Below are positions 10,645 to 19,088 of a DNA stretch of 33,061 nt, one piece after another (position 1 is the stretch's first letter; the number at the start of each line of letters is the position of its first letter). Both the position numbers and the translations under genes were made by a program. Where the stretch lies: positions 10,001 to 43,061 of the forward strand of contig JAHBMJ010000655.1 of assembly GCA_018398765.1 (NCBI GenBank). The letters are read 5' to 3'. A model generated the notes under the pieces. It was given only the letters and a program-made list of their open reading frames with translations, ran no database searches and was not told where the DNA came from. Origin of the DNA: Chromera velia (taxonomy: Eukaryota > Sar > Chromeraceae).

Positions 10645-11616
10645 AGGTGCAGGCCATGTGAAGTTTCATATCAGGAGCAGGAAGGAAAGAATGTTTTGGA
10701 TGTAACGCGAGCATGGTGAGAAAGCTAGGGCGTTTGTGTGACGAAAAAGGAAAAGAAAGAGCTGAGCCTTTGAAGAAATTTCGTGGGGGAAGGAGAAGCA
10801 AACAGCTTCTTTCACTTCCTCCGACTTTGCTCTCTTGTTTTCCTTCTTTTCTGAAGGGGAAGGGGGGGATGGGACCTTGCTTTGTCAATCAATGCATAGA
10901 CAGCCGCTTTCTTTGGTGGTCTGTCTTTTTATCTGTCTGTCCATCCTCGGTCTGCGTGTCCTTGATGCCTTTCAGTGTGTAGGCATGCATTCTACTGGGT
11001 ACGCTTCGTGTCAGACAGACTGATTGACTGACCGAACAGACAAAGGAAAGAAGGAAAGAGGCCTGAGCAGACGGATAGGGAGGATCTTATGTCAATCTTG
11101 GAAGGCAGGCAGGAATGGAGAAAGGAATAGTTGTGATTTCTTTTGTTTGACGGCTTGGTGCCCAGTGTATGGTTGAACGGAAAGTAAAAAAAGGGAGAAT
11201 GGGTGGATAGGGTGAGATTGGAAAGCCCTCTGTATAGTCCTGCGTAGGTGTGGAAGTGTCCCATGAAATTTGTTTCTGTCGTTCAACGTCTGACTTTTCC
11301 AGTGACGTCCGTCTTTTTGGACTGAAAGGTTTTTTTCGCAAGCCGTGGGTTCTAGTGAATTTTCGTGGTCGCGTGTGACGATTCATCTTTGAGGGCGCAT
11401 ACTGCTTTGCTCTATTCACAGACTTTGAGGCAAGTTTCGGCTGTGGGGGACTGGTTGGTGAGAAGGAAGACGACACAATGGAATCCAGAGACACTGTCTT
11501 TTTTCCCCTCTCTTTCGCTCGCCCCTCTCCTTCTGGGAATGAGAGGAGAGAGAAGCCCAAACACATGCTTGACTGACAGCCTCAGACATGATAATGTATT
11601 TCTGCTTGCTCATCCA

Positions 11617-11671
<55 letters not shown>

Positions 11672-11804
11672 TGTCTGTGTGTGTGTTTGCGTGTTGTTTT
11701 TTCAAGAGTCATTTGTTGTCATTCATTCTGTGTGTGCGTGGTTCGTTTGTTGTGTCCATCGAGTGTGGTGGGAGGGTGTTTGTTTGGCGCAGCTCTGTAC
11801 GACT
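10645..11804. other. Convergent intergenic region
   Basis: This lies between the 3' end of the methyltransferase gene (+) and the 3' end of the unrecognised minus-strand gene, so it should hold both terminators. I see no gene. A long (TC)n(TG)n tract occupies about 11,620-11,690. No clear AATAAA signal was seen close after the TGA at 10,642. Confidence 0.5.
11620..11692 (+). repeat. (TC)n(TG)n dinucleotide tract
   Basis: About 32 bp of TC repeats run directly into about 38 bp of TG repeats. The tract can adopt alternative DNA forms (TG/CA tracts favour Z-DNA). It lies in the convergent intergenic region. Confidence 0.95.
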
Positions 11805-12035
11805 TTAGAGGGACTGAACAATGTCGAGGTGCTGGGTCCCGTTTTTTTTCTCCGGGTTCCCGTCGACGTGTTGGGTCGACGTCTGTCTGAGTTGTTGCCT
11901 GAAGGAAGCCTCTTGTTGTAGCATTAGCTGGAGCTGCTTGTCTGTTCGGAAAATCTCCGTGAATGCCGCGGAGACTTGAATGAGTGGAGGCAGGAGGTGA
12001 GCGTTGACCGTACAGCATTTGTTGTCCTTTATGTC
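11805..12035 (-). CDS. 3' terminal exon, unrecognised protein
   Basis: On the minus strand the acceptor GGTCTCTCTACAG at 12,036 is followed by 76 in-phase codons (starting DIKDNKCC) and a TAA/TAG-type stop at 11,805. The peptide is hydrophilic and Gln-rich with helix-like stretches (FTEIFRTDKQLQLMLQQE), which looks like genuine coding sequence or a short coiled coil. The start phase is 0. The intron to its left in gene order (12,036 to about 12,750) is pyrimidine-rich on the minus strand, which supports minus-strand transcription. I do not recognise a family. The upstream exon could be the signal-peptide-like segment at 12,750-12,935, but no donor with the right phase was found. Confidence 0.4.
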   Translation of the reverse strand, partial: DIKDNKCCTVNAHLLPPLIQVSAAFTEIFRTDKQLQLMLQQEASFRQQLRQTSTQHVDGNPEKKNGTQHLDIVQSL

Positions 12036-12749
12036 CTGTAGAGAGACCAAACATGAAGAAAAAAGTCAGTGCGTGACAACATAGAAAGAAAGGCTTTGAC
12101 TGAGAAAGAAAGAAGGAAAGAAAGCAGTCAGTCAGACAGTCAGTCAGTCAATCGGTTGATCGTTAGACAAACTCAGTTGCACAGAAGCCGTGGGCGATTT
12201 TTTCTCTTTTCCAACAAGACCTCCTTCGGTCTTTCTGCATGCACATCTGTGACTGCGGCCATTTCGAAGTCGCTGGAGACGCCTCCACAGTGGCAAAGAA
12301 AAAAAACGATGCGTGACTGTGAGATATGCAAGAAGACACAGGCACATGCAAGAAAAAAAAAACGCAGAGAAACAAAGAAAGGCAGAAAGAAAGAGAGGAA
12401 GAAGGAAGGAAGGAAGAAAGAAAGAAGCCACTGCATGGTCTTTTTTTTCTGCATGGTGTCAAACAGATGTTCATAGAAACTTAACTGTCAGCGAAACTGA
12501 AGAGTCAGCCAGGCAATTATCAAGCGAGTCAGACAGGCAGACAGGCAGGCAGGCACCCGCTACAGCCGCACGTTTTTCAGAAGGGAAGAGGGGAGTTCTG
12601 TTCTGAATCCAATGGGTCTGAGGTGCCGCGCTTAGTTGGAGGGGGTCTTCTTTGTGATTGAATGAGTGTGTAAAGCCTTTCGTGCTGTATTGCTCTGCTG
12701 TGTGTTTATTCCTTCTTCGTTTCTTTCTATGTTAGCAATTGAACCAGTG

Positions 12750-12935
12750 TCATGTTCCGCTGTACGCGCAACTGGTTGCAGCTGTGTAGGGATAGAGCGT
12801 CGCCGAGCGTCGCCCCCCTGGGCGATTCTTCGGCAGAAAAACTTGAAAGGAGGGGGCAGGGTTTGCCGGGTGTACATGGAGAAACGCAGAAGAAACTAGA
12901 GAAGAAATAAGGACAATGAAAAATAGAAAGCTCAT
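12750..12935 (-). CDS. Possible first exon with signal peptide
   Basis: A minus-strand frame starting with ATG at 12,935 encodes MSFLFFIVLISSLVSS followed by AFLHVHPANP, a good secretory signal peptide shape. It then becomes basic and Pro-rich and stops at 12,750. No phase-0 donor joining it to the exon at 12,035 was found. A second frame over the same bases (from 12,877) is also open. Treat it as a candidate only. The transposon-like element begins 11 bp upstream of this ATG. Confidence 0.25.
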   Translation of the reverse strand: MSFLFFIVLISSLVSSAFLHVHPANPAPSFQVFLPKNRPGGRRSATLYPYTAATSCAYSGT

Positions 12936-12937
12936 CT

Positions 12938-12945
12938 GATGATAG
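12938..12945. repeat. Target-site duplication, left copy
   Basis: The 8 bases GATGATAG directly precede the left terminal inverted repeat. The identical 8 bases follow the right one at 16,555-16,562. Confidence 0.85.
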
Positions 12946-13363
12946 TACACAGTACGGTTAGGAGTAACGAAAGTAGGACGGTTACTAGGCGGTCACTAGG
13001 CCACCCGGTTACCAATTTTGTAGTTATGGTAGTAGTATTCCAATGGTAGTGGTAGTAGCTAAAAACAGGCAGATTTGGCCACATTCTGAGTTAAACTTAA
13101 CTTACAAAACCAATTTTAGACTAGTAAAAATCATATTTTTGGCATTCATCATAAATTTATTCTAGTAAAACTCAATATTCATCCTGGATGTTCATCATTT
13201 TATGACTGAACTCTAACTTGCTCTAACTAGTATATCATTATGTATAACATATACTATTTGAATATGATTATTTCAAGGATTTAAACTGCTAATGGGTTAA
13301 GTGGTCAAGCTTTAAAATGGGTCTAATAACTGTTTTTACCCGAGTTTTCCCTTGAACTACCAT

Positions 13364-13618
13364 CGTAACGTTGTGAGGCTAGCCAGCCGCGCAATGGTAC
13401 GCGAAGCAGCATGTCAGGCCGTATCGAGATGCGCGCAGTTCGAGCGCATTTGCATCTATGCAATTGAGCTACGCGCATGCATGCAGTCAGCAGTGAGTCA
13501 AGCCTTTGTATGAAAGTCTGTAAGGGAGTACCTAGAAGTAAGAACCTTATATGACAGAACGTCTTATACCATATGAGCACCGTACAACAAGCTAGCGACT
13601 GCACCACACTCCGTAGCG
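13364..13618 (+). repeat. 255-bp internal direct repeat, left copy
   Basis: This copy matches 16,181-16,435 over its whole length without gaps and with about ten base differences (about 96% identity by eye). Most differences are transitions. The ends do not show the TG...CA borders or the target duplication expected of a long terminal repeat. Confidence 0.9.
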
Positions 13619-13740
13619 TGGTAGCAGAACGAAACGATCAGCCTCAGTGGAGTTCGCAGACCGCCCATCTCGGGTCGTGAACACAGTCTCTGTCTGACAG
13701 TGCGAGGTCTCTTTGCAGCTGCACACAGGTCGCACTGACT

Positions 13741-15714
13741 ATGCACGCAACCACTACAACAAACAGAAAGTACGAGTTCATTGCTTTGTCTTGTGAAAAG
13801 TTCTCAGAAGTCTTCAGTAGCACGTCGGTAATGTCGATCTGGGAACGTTTCGGAAATTTTCTTTCGCTTGTATGTGAACTTCAAAAATTTAAGGACATTC
13901 CATCCGGAGAAGTGCAAGCGAACGGTGAGAGCCTCTTGAAGGAAGGGTTTGAGATTGCAGAGCGACTCTTGGAGTCCACAGGAGCTAGTAGACCGTCTGG
14001 TCCACCAATTGGGATTTCTGAGAAGCAGAGTGCAGTCCAACATACGACTCGACACACCGATACGGGCAGACCGAAAGCTCGCAGAAGTCGCAGGTTGACA
14101 GAGGCGGCCTAGAAGAAAAAAGTGGCAGAGCAAACGCAGTCCCAGCAATCATCTGAGCACTGTAATGCTGGTTGCCCAAAAGGTTCAGCAGGGAGAGGGA
14201 GGAAACAGAAAGTTCAGCAGCCCAGAGACGTCTTCTCTGAAGGCATGTGCAAAGCCCCAGGCGCACATGGAAATGCAAATCGAAGTGGAGAGAGGGGTGA
14301 AGCGAGCAGGCGAGGTTTTGGCAGTAATCAGTCGAAGATGTCTAGTCGCTCGCAACAACAGAGGAGGCCGGACCGAGGGACAGAGAGAGGAGGGAGAATT
14401 ATTCCACCAGGTACCCCAGAGAAAGAATTCTGTGTGAGAGAGGGGGATGTGGATTGGGTCGAAGGAACCCTGGGTGATGGCGGTGTTCGCGTAAGATCGC
14501 ACGGCTGTGCGCAGTCGGGCGTTTCCAATCAGTCGCAGCAGCAAACAGATGTGCAGGTGTCTGGGGTGCGAGAGGGGAGTGTCCCTGTGAGCTTTGTGGG
14601 AGCCACACTCGCTAAGACTCCAAGCACGACGTTCGACTTCAGTCAGTCGTCCCAGAAAGAAGGCAGAGGGACGTGGGAAGTGCAAGAGGGGAGTGGGATT
14701 GTCAATGCCGATGGGGGCGTGTTCTTTGTGACGCCTCGGACGACTTTTGATTTTGGTCAGAGCTCCCCTGTGATGGCTTCTACCGGAGGGGATGGTCAAA
14801 TGAATGAGCCCGCTCCAATGGAGCTGTGCCGGATCGAAAGGTATGGGAAGGAAGAAGGAGGTGTGGGACAGGACTTGTTTGAGTCATTATATGGAGTTGG
14901 GAGTTAGGAATTGAGAGAGCAAATCCACTGCCAGAGATCGCACAGTCCATCTCCGCAGCTCAATCGTTTGGAGACAAGCAGGCAGGGAAATGACTTTGAC
15001 GGTGGGAATCCGGGAAAAGCAGAAAGACAGAAACAGAAGCGTCAAGAAAAGGAGGAGAGAAAGAGGCAGGAAAAGTACGAAAAGGAGATGCTGGCTGTGA
15101 GGCAAAAGAAGGAGACGGACACCCCTTGGTCTCCTCTGCCTCCAATCAGTGAGGGAGTGGAGGAACCTGCAGTCTCGTCTGATGGTTTGATACTGTCTCG
15201 TCAGGCCAGGCGTCAGCAAGAGAGAAGGGAGGCGAAGGGCAGGGAAAAAGAGAAGAAGCGGGCAGCTCATGAAAAGCCAAAGACGCCAGTGACTGTCCCA
15301 CCGCGCGATCCACTCCAGCATGAGTATTGGGAGGATGTGTCTTTTCGTTTTCGGTTGGGAAAGGAAGACTTGATCCCAAATGTTCAGGGAATCGGCACGG
15401 CAGACTGGAATGCATTTTTGGCACGTCGTGGGTGTGGACAGACAGGGGAGACATTTTACAGGGAGATGTATGGAAATGGAGGGAGTGTGATACCGTGTGT
15501 GCCGGAAGTGAGACCTGCAGTGCGGCAGATAAGGAGCGTACACTGTCAGACCACCCGCACTTCAGCGTAGTCTTCTATCAGTCCACAACCTCCATCAGAG
15601 CAGCAGCACCAAGCTAACGGAGACTCGGATCAAACAGGTGGGAAAGAGCTGGGGGTCATGGTAGGGCCAGCCGATTGGGAGATGCAGTACTATGGCATCC
15701 AGTGGACTCCGTGA
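13741..15714 (+). pseudogene. Element-encoded frame with three internal TAG codons
   Basis: Starting at the ATG at 13,741, one reading frame stays open for 657 codons to a TGA at 15,712-15,714, apart from TAG at 14,110, 14,905 and 15,568. No TAA or TGA interrupts it. The first part is globular-looking (MSIWERFGNFLSLVCELQKF). The middle is Gln/Gly/Ser-rich with two similar phrases, TPSTTFDFSQSS and TPRTTFDFGQSS. Next comes a strongly basic coiled-coil-like stretch (coded about 15,010-15,100). The C-terminal part is again globular-looking (HEYWEDVSFRFRLGKEDL, then after the last TAG PADWEMQYYGIQW). I do not recognise a transposase, reverse transcriptase or capsid protein. The explanation could be CAG-to-TAG decay, stop readthrough or unseen introns. 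Confidence 0.55.
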
Positions 15715-16180
15715 ACGAAAGAACCATTGTGTGCCGATGTATGTTTTCCGTCCTTTTTCGTCTGAATTTTTTTTCTCTGTTGTTGTTCTCGTGCGTGTCT
15801 CACTCTCTTTGACCGAGCATGGACGCGGCCTTGAAGGGGGAGGGGGAATGTACACTGAGTATGCGGTGAAGTCAGTACGGAGGGCGGTTGTGAGTTGTGA
15901 TGGGTTGATTGAAGTGGACTATGAGTTGACGATGCGAAAGAGAAGAAGAGCCACAGGAAAGACTGTAAAAGAAATTCTGAAATCAGAAATGAGAGAGATA
16001 AAAGAAAAGAAAAGAGAAGAGAAGAAAAGCGTTCTTTGATTTTCTACGATGCTGCAAATGAGGAAAAGCGATGATTTGATCAACGATCACCACTTCACTG
16101 CTGCGAAGCGTTGCATAAGAGAATTCACTTGCGTTTTCTGTGTAAGCCAGCGTGGACGTGGCTTCAGGGGGGAGGTGGTA
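15715..16180. other. Element interior, 3' of the long frame
   Basis: This is the segment between the TGA of the long frame and the right direct repeat. A 115-codon plus-strand frame (15,692-16,039) ends in a Lys/Arg/Glu-rich run. It has no recognised motif and is probably chance or a decayed tail. Confidence 0.4.
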
Positions 16181-16435
16181 CGTAACGTTGTGAGGCTAGC
16201 CAGCCACGCAACGGTACGCGAAGCAGCATATCAGGCCGTATCAAGATGCGCGCAGTTCGAGCGCATTTGCATCCATGCAATTAAGCTACGCACATGCATG
16301 CAGTCAGCAGTGAGTCAAGCCTTTGTATGAAAGTCTGTAAGGGAGTACCTAGAAGTAAGAACCTTATATGACAGAACTTCTTATACCATATGAGCCCCGT
16401 ACAACAAGCTAGCCACTGCACCACACTCCGTAGCG
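16181..16435 (+). repeat. 255-bp internal direct repeat, right copy
   Basis: Second copy of the 13,364-13,618 repeat, lying 119 bp inside the right end of the element. Compared with the left copy it carries several A for G changes on the plus strand. On the minus strand TGGTGCAGTGGCTAGC occurs near its end, a good match to a Pol III box A; the left copy has one change there. No box B was found at the proper distance. Confidence 0.9.
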
Positions 16436-16554
16436 ACCATGATATAGTGGTACACGCCTTCAAGTCCGCTGGTTACCATCTCATGGTTACCAAACTAATG
16501 GTAACTCGCTACTAGCTAAAAGGGGCCGGTAGTAACTCCTAACCGTACTGTGTA

Positions 16555-16562
16555 GATGATAG
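16555..16562. repeat. Target-site duplication, right copy
   Basis: GATGATAG, identical to 12,938-12,945, directly follows the right terminal inverted repeat. Confidence 0.85.
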
Positions 16563-19088
16563 AGTAAAAGAGAGAAAGACTGAATGTAAACATGCACATG
16601 CAGATCACCAAGCCGTCGATCAATACTCTGATTAATTAATTGAAAGACTCATAAATGATAAGTTAAAAGCCTAGAAAGACAGAGCAATCTATAGAATACT
16701 ATAAAATTTTTAGAAAAAATCAGTAGTGTACTCCTAGGCTCCCTATATGTAAAAAAATAAAAAAGTTAATTGCTCAAATACACTTAATTTTACTTTTTAT
16801 TCTTTCATTTATTTTTTTAAAACCGACACTTCAGGTGCGAAGGTTAAAGCACAGCGGACGCACAAAAATAACAAAACAAAAAAACTAATTCAGATTTTAG
16901 CCTAAATTTATTTGTTTGTGTTTTTTCGTATGGGGAGCTTTTTTTTGTTTTTGAGTGGGACAACGTTCACGATCACAAAAAGGATAAAGGAGGACAAAAG
17001 TCTAATTATAGTCAGACAATGACATGTCACAATATCAGACACTGGACGGTGTCAGTTTAGACCGGCAGATTCTGGGCAGAATAGTAGCCGTTATTCAAGC
17101 TATTTTTTTTAGCCTAGGACGCTGAGCAATACTGAACAACCTAGTGAGAAACTCTCGTCGAATAAAAATATGAATAAATGTGAATGACATCATTAATTAA
17201 GATGGAAAAATTGAAAGTCACACACTGGCATCCAAAAAAACGGAAAAAAATGTAAAGTTAAAAATAATCTGAATGAATGAATGGATGAATTGAGATAGTT
17301 AATTAAGACTGACGAGCACACTAGCGAGCACACCAGTTTACACCACTTGGGTTCATCTCTATGTAGATCTCTATTTAAATTTTAAAATGGATTTTTTAAA
17401 AAAAAGATGTTATGAGTTCCGAGACAACTCCTGGCAAGAAGTCACAAGAACAATAATCCTAGGCATATCAGAGAGAAAAAAAAAATAATTTAAGCCTATT
17501 CTCACTTAATTTTTTTTTTTGTCGGACGATGTTAAGTGACAAACAACTGTTGTTTAAGTGTTATCCGGTGTTATCAAGTGTTGCATAAGTGTTGTTTTGG
17601 TATTGCACAAGTGTTGCTTAGGTGTTACACAAAAAAAAAAAAGTCAATTCTGTTTTGTTTTTTTTACTGTGATACGCCTAGCAATAATTAATCAACCAAT
17701 CAATCAACAATGCAAAAACTTAATTTAACAACCAAACAATTCGGAATGCAATCCAAAACTGTCTTGAACGTTTGCTGAGAGTTCTACAAAAAGGTTTTGT
17801 ACACATTAATGTGTATTTGGTTGGCGGGGAATCGTTGTCTAATATATATACACTAGTTGGGGAGGTCTGAGGGACGGCTGTGAGACCTGAGGCGGGGAGG
17901 CTGGCCCGACGCGGGAATCAAACCTATGCTACGCAAGAGTGTCGCATGTAAGAAGTGCGTCCCACCAACTGATCTAGTATGGAAATATGCTTATCGACGT
18001 TGTAGCGCGCGCACATAAAATTTGATGGATACGCGGGACAAACTTTGCTGCGCGTGAGTCCACGCGAGAATATTGCATGCATGCAGGTGCAAACGAATGC
18101 AAACTCTATGCGACCAGCACAAGCGTGCACATTTGTGGTCATATCTTTCTGCAAGAGTCCCACCAGTGGGAGCGGGGCCTGCATGGATTAGCATGGATGC
18201 CAAACTATGTGTGTGTGAGATAAGTCTTCCTTCTGCTTTAATTATATATATACCGTAGCCCCCGGCCGACAGCATATTAAAAGTGGTAGTACCTCCCTAT
18301 ACCCCTCTATGCTCAAGTACCCACGAAAAAATGGAGAGTTTGCGTCCCCAGCCGGGCTTTGCCATGGCTGGACCCCATGTAGCCCCGTGGTATATCCGCC
18401 AGCGGAGTAGGCCAATGGACGTTAACCAGTCAGATACCGTAACCACCAGCAGAGCCGGCCAACGAAATTAAGCTTTCAATAATTCATGAACTTTTGGGGG
18501 CCACGGCATGCTCCCTAGGAGCATTTCAGTAGATGATTAATCATTAACGTGATGATTGTGGGTTTTGTTATGCTTAACCATATCATTGTATCGGTGTACA
18601 TCGGCGGGGGCCGCGACCGCCTGCCGGCCCAAATTGTACTCGCTCGATCGGCGCCCCATGCGCTGCGTGCATGGGCCCCGCCCGTGCATGCCTTGCGGCT
18701 TGCGCCCGGCCTGAGCCATGAAAAGCGCTCGCGCTTTGTCAGCTATAGGCCCAATTTATGCCAAAATGTCCGTCTCCACGCACAGTTCGCAAGGAACGAC
18801 AAAAAAACTGTCTTCATCTTGTATCAGTCACTCTATGTGACATCCCAAGCCTGCCTTCTCTTAGCTAGAGTCACCAAAAGGTGTGGGCAAGGCATCGGCA
18901 TTTTCCTGCCTGTTAGTTTGACACACCATGCTAAACTTCCAGTGAATTATTTATCTCCCAGCCGAACGTATCCTGTGTTTCTTTGCAAGGGGCAGGGAAA
19001 CCATCCGCAGTGCTGGATGCGCACTGTCCACAGTCATTGTTTATTCTCTCTTCTGTTGCCAAAGTAGATAAAAGCATGACGTAGGAAC
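16563..19088. other. Intergenic: AT-rich debris, then a GC-rich patch
   Basis: No convincing gene. 16,563-17,880 is AT-rich with many A and T runs and a degenerate GTGTTRCA-type repeat at about 17,551-17,628 (AAGTGTTGCATAAGTGTTG and relatives). 17,905-17,985 holds a tRNA-like sequence on the minus strand. 18,600-18,740 is a short GC-rich patch with an imperfect palindrome (GCCCCATGC...GCATGGGCC near 18,651-18,677). A plus-strand frame of 172 codons (18,549-19,067) covers the patch but shows no motif and is probably chance. The promoter of the adhesin-like gene should be at the right end. Confidence 0.45.
17905..17985 (-). repeat. tRNA-like, SINE-type Pol III promoter relic
   Basis: On the minus strand TAGATCAGTTGG (complement of 17,965-17,976) closely matches box A, and GGTTTGATTCC (complement of 17,914-17,924) closely matches box B, at tRNA-like spacing. 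Between them CTTCTTACATGCGA resembles a tRNA-Val anticodon arm. The D, T and acceptor stems do not pair properly, so this is more likely the head of a tRNA-derived SINE than a working tRNA. Confidence 0.45.

Larger units (their letters stand above)
12946..16554. mobile_element. TIR element with 8-bp target duplication
   Basis: A 3,609-bp element. The left end TACACAGTACGGTTAGGAGT is repeated in inverted orientation, 20 of 20, at 16,535-16,554; agreement is 22 of 23 if extended. Both ends are flanked by exactly GATGATAG. Just inside both ends are several copies of GGTTAC/GGTAAC words, resembling subterminal transposase-binding repeats. An 8-bp target duplication is typical of hAT, and is also known in P and Merlin groups. 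The termini do not show the common hAT start, and no transposase domain was recognised, so the superfamily is open. Inside are a 255-bp direct repeat pair and one long plus-strand frame (13,741-15,714). It is probably a non-autonomous or decayed element carrying an unfamiliar gene. Confidence 0.8.

Noticed and set aside
13364-16435. LTR retrotransposon interpretation of the 255-bp direct repeats
   Set aside because: No TG...CA termini, no target duplication at the repeat borders, no primer-binding site seen and no protease, reverse transcriptase or integrase motif.
16281-16463. Minus-strand frame beginning MKACTTISWSLRSVVQWLACC within the direct repeat
   Set aside because: Such VVQWLAC-type peptides commonly come from translating tRNA-derived repeats. 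No protein function is supported.
18549-19067. 172-codon plus-strand frame upstream of the adhesin-like gene
   Set aside because: No motif, odd composition, and it spans a GC-rich patch with palindromes. Most likely chance.
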